This document shows, one piece after another, positions 15,810 to 23,628 of a DNA stretch of 64,000 nt. Both the position numbers and the translations under genes were made by a program. This DNA comes from an uncultured Spirochaetales bacterium (lineage in GTDB: Bacteria; Spirochaetota; Spirochaetia; Sphaerochaetales; Sphaerochaetaceae). The notes below the pieces were generated by a model that did not search any database, was not told the origin of the DNA, and saw only the letters and a program-made list of their open reading frames with translations. The stretch lies in the NCBI GenBank assembly GCA_944393005.1, contig CALXYO010000006.1, forward strand, positions 1 through 64,000, in the 5' to 3' direction. How positions within the stretch are numbered: position 1 is the first letter of the stretch; every line of letters starts with the position of its first letter.

Positions 15810-16856
15810 ATGGAAATTAAGAGAATCATGAATCAAAGTGAGGAAAAACTGCTTGAACAGAAACTCACATCACTTTTCACTCTCAGGGAAAAAGCCGAGG
15901 ATTACAGAGATGAATACAGATACGTACGCACCAGGACCGAGGAGCTGATCTACCTCATCCCCTCTGCCCTGCTGCTGATAAGCGAGGACCTGTGCTCGAC
16001 AATCTTTCTCTCGCTCTACCCGCGTATCGACAAAATAATCTTCTCCTACCGCATAAGTCAGGGTACCGGCTATATAAACTACCTCAAGGCGATACTGAGA
16101 TTCAGGGCAAAGACGATTCTCAAGAAGAATGAGGAAAGCAGCAGTCTTGAAAGCACGGAATACTGCGATGGCACATCGTACAGCTTTACCCATGAACAGA
16201 GTCCGGACTACTACATCCAGCGCTTTGAGGATGCCCCTGTTGAGAAAGCAGCCTTCTATGATGTTTCCCTCAAGGAAATGAACGGCAGGAGGCAGCTTTT
16301 CAGTGATATAAACGAATGCTATCAGATGGTGATAAACCATATGCCAGGGAAAAGGAAGCTTGACAACCCGGTGCTTGAACAGATCAGGGTTCATCTGAAA
16401 GATTACAAGAACCGGCGCGACATGCTTCTCCTGCTGCTTTACTGCAGTGATGATTACGATACCTTCACCATAGAAAACCTCGCACTTGTATTTGATGTCC
16501 ATGCATCTGCAATCGCGGCACTGGCAAGTTTCAGCCATGAACTCAGGAGCGACATCCACGAAAGAGTCTCACGGGAAAGAGAAGTGAGGAACAAGCATTT
16601 CCTCCGCTTCATTGCCCTCAGCCGGTCAATAGAGGAAGAGACGGATGAGGAGAAGAGACAGGAGCTCATTTTCCTGCGCGGCAAATGCGAAGACCGTCTC
16701 AACAGCAAACATGAAAGACTGAGGAATATCGACAACCGCCTTTCAGTGAGGAAGCTTTCATCCGCACTGAACATTCCTCCTTCAACAGTGAGCAGGTGCA
16801 TAAGAAACGCCAGAGCCTATCTTGACAACATAATGACAGTACACGGAAAACCGTGA
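15810..16856 (+). CDS. Unknown helical protein with C-terminal helix-turn-helix (sigma-like)
   Basis: A 348-residue soluble protein. The start at 15810 is preferred because ggagg lies eight bases upstream; a longer frame would begin inside the terminator hairpin. It is mostly helical and charged, with long Arg/Glu-rich helices in the last third (residues about 250-310). The final 40 residues, LSVRKLSSALNIPPSTVSRCI, form a helix-turn-helix reminiscent of sigma region 4 or other regulators. The middle contains FRAKTILKKNEES. I do not recognise the family; the layout suggests a DNA-binding regulator conserved in this lineage. Confidence 0.6.
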   Translation: MEIKRIMNQSEEKLLEQKLTSLFTLREKAEDYRDEYRYVRTRTEELIYLIPSALLLISEDLCSTIFLSLYPRIDKIIFSYRISQGTGYINYLKAILRFRAKTILKKNEESSSLESTEYCDGTSYSFTHEQSPDYYIQRFEDAPVEKAAFYDVSLKEMNGRRQLFSDINECYQMVINHMPGKRKLDNPVLEQIRVHLKDYKNRRDMLLLLLYCSDDYDTFTIENLALVFDVHASAIAALASFSHELRSDIHERVSREREVRNKHFLRFIALSRSIEEETDEEKRQELIFLRGKCEDRLNSKHERLRNIDNRLSVRKLSSALNIPPSTVSRCIRNARAYLDNIMTVHGKP

Positions 16857-16917
16857 ACCTGCATTCTTTTTTCATCAGTATTTTCCCCTTCACCTGCAGA
16901 TAAAGCGGAAAGCAATG

Positions 16918-16946
16918 TTAACTTTAACCTCTGTTTCGGCTATTAT
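16918..16946 (+). promoter_or_regulatory. Sigma70-type promoter of rdgB giving a leaderless mRNA
   Basis: TTAACT (-35), 17-bp spacer, TATTAT (-10). The -10 box ends 6 nt before the ATG at 16953, and no ribosome-binding site lies between, so transcription should begin at or within a base or two of the start codon. Confidence 0.6.
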
Positions 16947-16952
16947 TATTTC

Positions 16953-17546
16953 ATGGAAAAACTGGATAAGCTGTATTTTGCATCATCGTCAGATCATAAG
17001 AAGCGCGAGATGCAGAGACTGATAAAAACCGGAATTGAGATAGTCCTGCCGAAGCAGCTCGGACTTGAATTCTCTCCGGATGAGAACGGTTCCTCTTTCA
17101 TAGAGAATGCACTCATAAAAGCAAAGGCTTTGTACGACATTGTGAAAGCCCCCGTGCTTGCAGATGATTCGGGCCTTGTCGTGGATGCCCTTGACGGCGG
17201 GCCCGGAATATATACGGCACGTTACGGCTGCAGCGATACCGTGAAGCTCACAAGCCGGCAGCAGTATACCCTCCTGCTGGAGGAAATGGAGGGAAAGGAA
17301 AACAGGAGCGCACGCTTTGTCTCTGCCTGTGTCCTCATGCTGGACAGAGAGCGCATATACATAGTGCAGGAAACGGTTGAAGGCAGCATAGCCAGTGAGG
17401 CTGAAGGAGAAAACGGCTTCGGCTATGATCCCGTATTCCTTGTTGAAGATACCGGCAGAAGCGCGGCTCAGCTCAGCGACAGCGAAAAAGACCGGTACTC
17501 ACACCGCGGCAGGGCAATGAGAAAGATCAATCTGCTGCTTTCCTGA
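16953..17546 (+). CDS. rdgB: XTP/dITP diphosphatase (RdgB/HAM1)
   Basis: A 197-residue HAM1-family pyrophosphatase that removes non-canonical purine nucleotides such as dITP and XTP. The N-terminal strand YFASSSDHKKREM stands for the usual ATxNxxK; IENALIKAKAL and VLADDSGLVVDALDGGPGIY hold the catalytic acidic residues; NGFGYDPVFLVE and SHRGRAM complete the signature. No Shine-Dalgarno sequence precedes the ATG, but a promoter ends 6 nt before it. pepF follows after 14 nt. Confidence 0.93.
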   Translation: MEKLDKLYFASSSDHKKREMQRLIKTGIEIVLPKQLGLEFSPDENGSSFIENALIKAKALYDIVKAPVLADDSGLVVDALDGGPGIYTARYGCSDTVKLTSRQQYTLLLEEMEGKENRSARFVSACVLMLDRERIYIVQETVEGSIASEAEGENGFGYDPVFLVEDTGRSAAQLSDSEKDRYSHRGRAMRKINLLLS

Positions 17547-17560
17547 GGAGGATCCGTTTT

Positions 17561-19333
17561 ATGAAGAGAAGTGAACAGAAAAAGGAAAACACCTGGAATC
17601 TTGAGGCGATGTACGACTCACAGGAGAAGTGGCTGGAAGAGTACGCTGAGGCCCTCTCCTCCCTGACACGGCTTGAACTTTACAAAGGCCATCTTGCCGA
17701 CTCCCCTGATGTGCTTTTCAACGCACTTGAGGAAATCAGGAAAATAACAATGAACGTGGAAAGCCTGTGTGTATGGGCTTCACTGCAGTATGAAAGTGAT
17801 GCGGGAGATGCCTCGAAACAGAAAAATGCAGGACTTGCATCCTCTCTGAGCGCCGCCTACAGCGAAGCTGTCAGCTGGTTTGATCCCGAGGTCATGGCAA
17901 TTGAAAAGGAAAAACTTGAAAAATGGCTCTCTGAAGACAGATTCGCAGAGTACAGGATCTTCATGTCAAAGCTGCTGAGGATGAAGGAGCACACTCTCTC
18001 TGCAGCCGAAGAGAGACTGCTGTCCCTCAATACGGAAGCTTCCTCAGCCTGCCAGGATGCCTTTCATGATCTCAATGACGTGGATCTTGATTTCGGCTTC
18101 ATCAATAACGAGAAACTCACCCAGTCGAGTTTCAGGGTATTCATCCAGGACAAGGACGAGAACATAAGAAAAGAAGCCTACGAAAAGCTGTACAGGCAAT
18201 ACGAGAAACACCAGCATGTGATTGCAAAACTCTATGCGGGTTCTGTTAATCAGGATATCTTCCAGGCGCGTGCCAGAGGGTACAGCTCCTCGCTTGAGGC
18301 CGCCCTCTATCCTGATGACGTTCCTCAGTCAGTATATGACAACCTGATAAATGCAGTGCATGAATCATTCCCTGTTCTGCACCGCTACTACAGACTCAGG
18401 GCGAAGCTGCTGGGAAAGGAAAAGCTCAGGCATTATGACGTATATCTTCCGATGGTCGCGGATGTCTCGTCAGTGTACACATATGATGAGGCTGTGGAAC
18501 TTATAAAGAAGGCAGTCAGCCCGCTGGGGAAGGAATATACAGACATACTGGTGAAAGGACTGACGGAAGACCGCTGGGTTGACCGTTATGAAAATGAAGG
18601 AAAGCGCTCGGGCGCCTTCTCGTCAGGTGCCTACACTTCCATGCCTTATATCCTGACAAACTACAAGGATGACATTCTTGACAGTGTGTTCACGCTGATC
18701 CACGAAGGCGGACATTCGATGCACAGCTATTATTCCGCAAGGAACAATCCGTTCATGCACTACGAGTACTCGATATTCGAAGCTGAAGTCGCATCAACCT
18801 TCAATGAGGAACTCCTCTCCCGCTACCTGATCGCCAGCAGCAGCGATGACAGGATGAAGGCATATCTCATCGCATCACGCCTTGATGATATCGTGGCGAC
18901 CCTATTCCGTCAGACGATGTTCGCGGAGTTCGAGAAGAAAGTGCATGAGGAAGTGGAAAACGGAGGAGTCGCGACTTTTGACTACCTGAGAAAGACATAC
19001 AGGAGTCTGCTTGAAGCTTATTTCGGCCCTGATGTCGAATTCGAGGAGTACAGCGATCTTGAATGTTTCAGGATCCCGCACTTCTACAATGCATTCTATG
19101 TCTACAAATATTCCACCGGAATCTGCGCTGCAATAGCACTTGTCAACAGAGTCCTTGAAGGAGGAGAAAAGGAAAGGGAAGAATACCTTTCTTTCCTCAA
19201 GAGAGGCGGCAGCATGTATCCTATCGAGAATCTTAAAGCCGCAGGTGTTGACATGTCAGGAAAAGAAAGCGTGAAGAGTGCCATAGGCTATTTCAGCCGC
19301 CTTCTCTGTCAGCTTGAGGAGCTGACTGAATGA
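17561..19333 (+). CDS. pepF: Oligoendopeptidase F (M3B metallopeptidase)
   Basis: A 590-residue cytosolic zinc peptidase that cleaves peptides of about 7-17 residues. The zinc site is TLIHEGGHSMHSYY (HExxH) with the third ligand glutamate in YSIFEAEVAST. The N-terminal helical part (residues 1-200) matches the oligoendopeptidase F cap. Length fits the family (about 600). A ggaggatcc ribosome-binding site precedes the ATG. It is probably co-transcribed with rdgB. Its last 41 nt overlap the end of a convergent gene. Confidence 0.93.
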   Translation: MKRSEQKKENTWNLEAMYDSQEKWLEEYAEALSSLTRLELYKGHLADSPDVLFNALEEIRKITMNVESLCVWASLQYESDAGDASKQKNAGLASSLSAAYSEAVSWFDPEVMAIEKEKLEKWLSEDRFAEYRIFMSKLLRMKEHTLSAAEERLLSLNTEASSACQDAFHDLNDVDLDFGFINNEKLTQSSFRVFIQDKDENIRKEAYEKLYRQYEKHQHVIAKLYAGSVNQDIFQARARGYSSSLEAALYPDDVPQSVYDNLINAVHESFPVLHRYYRLRAKLLGKEKLRHYDVYLPMVADVSSVYTYDEAVELIKKAVSPLGKEYTDILVKGLTEDRWVDRYENEGKRSGAFSSGAYTSMPYILTNYKDDILDSVFTLIHEGGHSMHSYYSARNNPFMHYEYSIFEAEVASTFNEELLSRYLIASSSDDRMKAYLIASRLDDIVATLFRQTMFAEFEKKVHEEVENGGVATFDYLRKTYRSLLEAYFGPDVEFEEYSDLECFRIPHFYNAFYVYKYSTGICAAIALVNRVLEGGEKEREEYLSFLKRGGSMYPIENLKAAGVDMSGKESVKSAIGYFSRLLCQLEELTE

Positions 19334-19676
19334 TTGAAAGGCTTTCAATCTGCCATTCTTCATTCAGGAAAACAGTCATGATCAGGCCTTTTGACCTGTC
19401 CTTTATACTGACAGTCCCGTCTTCCCCGCTCATGAGGACATCCTCAAGCGGGAGGATGGATGGCAGGATGCTGCCGTACATTGCGGTGAAATCCTGAATG
19501 AATGACGGACTCACATATTTCTCAACCCATTCGAGGGAGAATTCCTCCTTCAATGCGGCAATAAGTCTGTCATCCCCGCCTGTGAGAAGACCGATGTCAG
19601 AGTCATAGGCATACGTCACGGCAGAAAGCGGAAACAGCATGAAAGACAGAATGATGGCAGACAGAATTTTCCTCAT
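19293..19676 (-). CDS. Small secreted protein of unknown function
   Basis: A 127-residue protein with a signal peptide: MRKILSAIILSFMLFPLSAV then TYAYDS, with cleavage expected after TYA. The mature 100 residues contain EEFSLEWVEKYVSPSFIQDF and end acidic/polar. No lipobox and no recognisable domain are seen; it is presumably periplasmic. The start at 19676 follows gaaggg by eight bases. It is convergent with pepF and divergent from the HD-domain gene. Confidence 0.65.
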   Translation of the reverse strand: MRKILSAIILSFMLFPLSAVTYAYDSDIGLLTGGDDRLIAALKEEFSLEWVEKYVSPSFIQDFTAMYGSILPSILPLEDVLMSGEDGTVSIKDRSKGLIMTVFLNEEWQIESLSIIQSAPQADREGG

Positions 19677-19704
19677 TACAAATACCCTTCTCTTATGATA
19701 GACT
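19676..19704 (+). promoter_or_regulatory. Sigma70-type promoter of the HD-domain gene, probably leaderless
   Basis: TTACAA, 17-bp spacer, TAGACT; the -10 box ends 8 nt before the ATG at 19713 and no ribosome-binding site is present. It overlaps the divergent gene's start region. Confidence 0.5.
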
Positions 19705-19712
19705 AAATTGCC

Positions 19713-20972
19713 ATGGATAGAAAGACAGCAGAAGCAGCACTTGATACAGGTTTCATACACACTCTCAGGGATCCGCTGTGGAAAGACATCGGACTTGACG
19801 ATGCATTCAGGCACCTGTATCTGGAAAAGAATGTCCAGAAACTCGCAAACATAAAGCAGAACGGCCCCGCCTGCAACATATACCCGGGGGCGGTCCATAC
19901 GAGACTGAACCACAGTCTCGGCGTGTATCATGTGGGACGGCTGATCATGAAGAAGCTCTGCATGACAAGCAATGAGGATTTCACATACACGGGAATCCGC
20001 TCGTTTCTTGCTGCATGCCTCCTTCATGATATAGGGCATTTCCCATATGCCCACTCCCTCAAGGAACTCAGCATCAGGGAGCATGAGGATCTTGCATGCG
20101 ATCTCATAGACGGGGATGCAAATCTGAATGAAGCGGTCAGGGAATGCGGCGCGGATCCTGAAACCGTCATGCAGATAATCTCAAAGAAGAATATCGCGGA
20201 CCGTGAGACTGGAATCTATTCATCACTTCTTTCGGGTGCTCTGGATCCTGACAAGCTGGATTACCTGAACCGTGACGCGTTCTTCGCAGGCGTGCCTTAC
20301 GGTCTTCAGGACACAGGATACATAATCTCGTCAATGAGACTGGAAGACGGAAAGCCTGCGCTGGTCCGTGAAGCTGTCTCATCCCTGGAGCATCTGCTTT
20401 TCTCGAAATATCTGATGTACAGGAACGTCTACTGGCACAAAGGTGTCAGAAGTGCGACCGCAATGATCAAGAAAGCCCTGCTTGAAGGAATGCGCGACGG
20501 CATAATCAGCTGCAGCGACCTGTATTTCATCGATGACAGTCAGTTCAGCCGTTTTCCAGAGATGCATGAAAGCTATGAACCTTTCAGCCTGATTACAAGG
20601 GTTTTCGGCAACCAGCTGCTCTCCCGTGTCTTCGAAAAGCCTTATGAGGAAGGAGGCAGGCTTGAAACGCAGGGGGCGGACCTGTTCAGGAGACTTGAAA
20701 TCGAAAGCTCACTGTATGAGGAGCTGAGAAAACATTATCCGGAACTGAAAGAATACGAGATTGTGATCGACATCCAGGAACCTGTCTCGTTTGAAAGCAG
20801 CACAATGATCCTGAGTGATGAAGGTGTCCGTCCTTTCAGTGAAGTGACACAGGTTTTCACAAATGATGTGAACAGGCAGTTCACCTCATCACTGAGAAAC
20901 GTATCGCTTTATGCACCAGGGTACGTATCGGAAAAACTTGCACTAGGAATAATCAATGAATACACAGGATAA
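19713..20972 (+). CDS. HD-domain phosphohydrolase (dNTPase/YdhJ-like)
   Basis: A 419-residue HD-superfamily protein. The metal motif appears as HTRLNHSLGVYHVGRL and LLHDIGHFPYAHS (His-Asp), followed by the family's GALDPDKLDYLNRDA, which supplies the last Asp ligand. This arrangement is that of SAMHD1/dGTPase-related proteins such as YdhJ/YwfO rather than SpoT. The likely substrate is a nucleoside triphosphate, unproven. Its 3' end overlaps the TtcA-like gene by 17 nt. Confidence 0.85.
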   Translation: MDRKTAEAALDTGFIHTLRDPLWKDIGLDDAFRHLYLEKNVQKLANIKQNGPACNIYPGAVHTRLNHSLGVYHVGRLIMKKLCMTSNEDFTYTGIRSFLAACLLHDIGHFPYAHSLKELSIREHEDLACDLIDGDANLNEAVRECGADPETVMQIISKKNIADRETGIYSSLLSGALDPDKLDYLNRDAFFAGVPYGLQDTGYIISSMRLEDGKPALVREAVSSLEHLLFSKYLMYRNVYWHKGVRSATAMIKKALLEGMRDGIISCSDLYFIDDSQFSRFPEMHESYEPFSLITRVFGNQLLSRVFEKPYEEGGRLETQGADLFRRLEIESSLYEELRKHYPELKEYEIVIDIQEPVSFESSTMILSDEGVRPFSEVTQVFTNDVNRQFTSSLRNVSLYAPGYVSEKLALGIINEYTG

Positions 20973-21744
20973 ACTTGACTACCGCAGCCTGATCAGCGGA
21001 GACATTCCGCCATGGGTCATGCGGTATATAAAAAGTGTCGGAAAGACAATAAACACATATTCCATGATCAGGGAAGGAGATGAAGTTCTCCTTGCTGTAT
21101 CCGGGGGAAAGGATTCACTTGCCCTCGCGCTCGCACTTTCCCTCAGACTCAAATGGCTGCCGGTTTCATACCGTCTCAGGGCACTTATGATAAACTGGGT
21201 CGAACATCCCATCGAGGAAAGCTTCAGGGAAAAGCTGCATGAGTACTTCAGCAGTCTCGGCATCGGCTTCACAATGCTCGACGAACACCAGTTCCCCTCT
21301 TCATTCAATGGAGACTTCAACTGCTATCTGTGTTCGAGAAACCGCAGGAGGATTCTCTTTGAATACGCAGCACGGAACAACATACGCCTGATAGCAATGG
21401 GCCATCATCTTGACGACCTTGTCGAGACGAGCCTCATGAATCTCTGTTTCAGGGCATCCTTCTCCACCATGCTTCCGGTCCAGGATTTCTTCGACGGGAA
21501 GCTTTTCATCATAAGGCCGCTGATAGAAACGCATGAAAGTGTAACCAGAAGGCTGAGCGAATGCTATGACCTTCCCGTGATAAAACCGGTATGTCCATAT
21601 GACCAGACAAATATAAGGTCACAGCTCAAACCGATTGTTAAATCGTTATGCCATATAGATTCACTTACAAGAGAACATATATACAGGGCTCATAATCTCA
21701 GAACGGATCTCCTTAAAAATCACTTAAATGGCGAAAATATGTGA
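20956..21744 (+). CDS. TtcA-like PP-loop tRNA thiolation enzyme
   Basis: A 262-residue ATP-pyrophosphatase of the TtcA/TtuA group. The PP-loop VLLAVSGGKDSLALAL activates the tRNA base; CYLCSRNRR is the CxxC for the iron-sulfur cluster, with a third cysteine in KPVCPYDQTN; GHHLDDLVET is the second conserved block. It would insert sulfur at a tRNA cytidine (position 32) or a related site. Translation appears coupled to the HD gene through a 17-nt overlap. Confidence 0.85.
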   Translation: MNTQDKLDYRSLISGDIPPWVMRYIKSVGKTINTYSMIREGDEVLLAVSGGKDSLALALALSLRLKWLPVSYRLRALMINWVEHPIEESFREKLHEYFSSLGIGFTMLDEHQFPSSFNGDFNCYLCSRNRRRILFEYAARNNIRLIAMGHHLDDLVETSLMNLCFRASFSTMLPVQDFFDGKLFIIRPLIETHESVTRRLSECYDLPVIKPVCPYDQTNIRSQLKPIVKSLCHIDSLTREHIYRAHNLRTDLLKNHLNGENM

Positions 21745-21817
21745 CACAAGCCGAATTTTCGTTTATTATAAGGAAATGAAAGTAAATATTCTTTCAGAAC
21801 ATTGAGGAACAGATTGT

Positions 21818-23569
21818 ATGAGAAAACTTGTTACGCTTCTTGCCATATTTCTGACTGCCTTCACATTGTCCGCCGGCGATGCACTTGTTATGAGTCAGGG
21901 AGACATTGACTCAGTGAGGCTTTATTCCCCCACAGGATCTTCAGAGGATCCGGTAAGTGAAATACTGGAGGACGGTTACATAATCATAAGCGGGAGCAGT
22001 GACAGCTCATTCTCCTCGGTCTTCGGACAGATAAGCCTGAAACCGTACACGATTCTTGCGGTCACGGGCTACAACCTCATATCCCCCAGTCTTTACCTGC
22101 TTGACGGGCAGATGACCCTTTCTCTGGAGGGAATCGACAACATGGTGGTTTACACATCAAGTGCCAGCTATTCTGTTTCCGGCAGCGGGGAATATGAATT
22201 CATATACACTTCCGATGCAGACATGGCTTACAACTATTCCGCCAGTGATGTTGCCGTTTACGACGGAATCAGGAAGACCTCTTCGGTCATTGAGCCCCGG
22301 CATTTCTCAAACCTACTGACAAACGAACTCAATGTACCCTTTGAGCTGCCTCAGGCAGAAGAAGAACCTGAAGCCGTCCAGCCGGCTGAAGAGCCTGTCG
22401 TGGTGAGCGGCAGCTATTACCTCAGGGACAACAGTGTGGACTATGACCTCTCCACTGCAGGTTACGGCACGATCCGCTACAGCGTTCCTGAACTTCCTTC
22501 TTTCGATGCGGATGCATTTATAAAAGGCTATGCTGAATACACCTCTGTTCCTCAGGTCAGAAGCGTCATTTACGATGCATCTGAAGACGGAATCATAAAT
22601 CTTGTCTACCCCGCATGCAGCGAGGATGACCTGAATTACGTGATCTCGGACATTTATGACTATGCAGTACAGTGCATCGAAGCCATTCCATCAGTACCAG
22701 CCGCGCCTCAGTTCATCAAGGTGCAGACCACTGTTGACAGACAGGCCAGGGATTACATTGTCAGAACATCATACAGCGCATACTCACAGACTCTGGACTT
22801 TGAGTTCTCCACCGCCGGAAGCGGAAAGATCACCTACCCGTCAGCACTTATCGGCAGAGACGACATTGACCGCTTCATGATGAGCTATGCCTCTGCATCT
22901 GCTTATGCTGAAGTGAAAGATGTTGTTTATGACACATCGGAAGAAGGCATTGTGACATTCACATACTCACCTGACTTCACTGAAGAGGAGATCAAAGCAG
23001 TGCTTGATGACGTCAAGGCTTACCTTGATCTCTACATTCCACGCCTCTTCTCTCTCAGGGCTCCCCGGTTCACAGATGTTGACACAACAGTCGAGACAAG
23101 CATCATAAGGGACACTCACATCACGGCGGGTGTGCCGGTTGACTTCATCCTCTCCACAGGTGGAAACGGCTATGTCCTTTACCCGACCGGCATTGTAAGC
23201 AGGAATGATATCGACAGCTTCATGAAGAGCTATGCATCTGCTGCCACTTACGGTGAAGTGAAGGATGTTGTCTATGATGCATCTCAGGACGGAAAACTCC
23301 GCCTGACATACAGTGACGGATACAGCAGAGAGGAAATTGAAGCTGTTCTTGAAGATGCGACATCATACCTTGACCGCTATGTCGGAAATTATTTCTCATC
23401 AGAAGCTCCTGAGACAGATGACACTTTCATCGAGGTTCTTCCCCCTGCTCCTTCCAGCAATATTGTGGTGAGGACAACAGCCGAAGGAGGTATCCCTTCC
23501 GTACCTGTAATGAGCTTTGATGTACCGCCGGCACCGGCATTCACATCCGTTGAGCTAAAAAAAAACTAG
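21818..23569 (+). CDS. Secreted protein with three 110-residue repeats; possible N-terminal half of a frameshifted surface protein
   Basis: A 583-residue exported protein with signal peptide MRKLVTLLAIFLTAFTLSAG. After about 190 residues come three repeats of about 110 residues, each with an L/FSTAGxG strand pair, a D(A/D)FIKGYA- or DIDxFMxSYAS-type helix, V(I/V)YDxSxDG and a final helix such as AYLDLYIPRLF. A Glu/Pro linker (EEPEAVQPAEEP) precedes them. No known family is recognised. The ORF ends at a run of nine A (23557-23565) holding an in-frame A AAA AAC heptamer next to the stop; a -1 shift would join it to the following beta-barrel ORF and give a 1400-residue protein. Confidence 0.75.
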   Translation: MRKLVTLLAIFLTAFTLSAGDALVMSQGDIDSVRLYSPTGSSEDPVSEILEDGYIIISGSSDSSFSSVFGQISLKPYTILAVTGYNLISPSLYLLDGQMTLSLEGIDNMVVYTSSASYSVSGSGEYEFIYTSDADMAYNYSASDVAVYDGIRKTSSVIEPRHFSNLLTNELNVPFELPQAEEEPEAVQPAEEPVVVSGSYYLRDNSVDYDLSTAGYGTIRYSVPELPSFDADAFIKGYAEYTSVPQVRSVIYDASEDGIINLVYPACSEDDLNYVISDIYDYAVQCIEAIPSVPAAPQFIKVQTTVDRQARDYIVRTSYSAYSQTLDFEFSTAGSGKITYPSALIGRDDIDRFMMSYASASAYAEVKDVVYDTSEEGIVTFTYSPDFTEEEIKAVLDDVKAYLDLYIPRLFSLRAPRFTDVDTTVETSIIRDTHITAGVPVDFILSTGGNGYVLYPTGIVSRNDIDSFMKSYASAATYGEVKDVVYDASQDGKLRLTYSDGYSREEIEAVLEDATSYLDRYVGNYFSSEAPETDDTFIEVLPPAPSSNIVVRTTAEGGIPSVPVMSFDVPPAPAFTSVELKKN

Positions 23570-23593
23570 GGTATTATGTACCTGTCCATACCC
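23560..23593 (+). promoter_or_regulatory. Candidate -1 programmed ribosomal frameshift site
   Basis: The heptamer A AAA AAC (23560-23566) lies in the zero frame directly before TAG. A 6-bp hairpin, gggtat (23569-23574) with ataccc (23588-23593), follows 2 nt later. The -1 frame is open from the heptamer into the next ORF with no stop. A one-base homopolymer length change would have the same effect. Confidence 0.55.
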
Positions 23594-23628
23594 GTATAAC
23601 CGGTGAGACTGATGACAGGGAGGATAGA

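Noticed and set aside
19293-20084. 263-residue version of the small secreted protein
   Set aside because: The extra N-terminal 136 residues are antisense to the HD-domain gene; a signal peptide and ribosome-binding site define the start at 19676.
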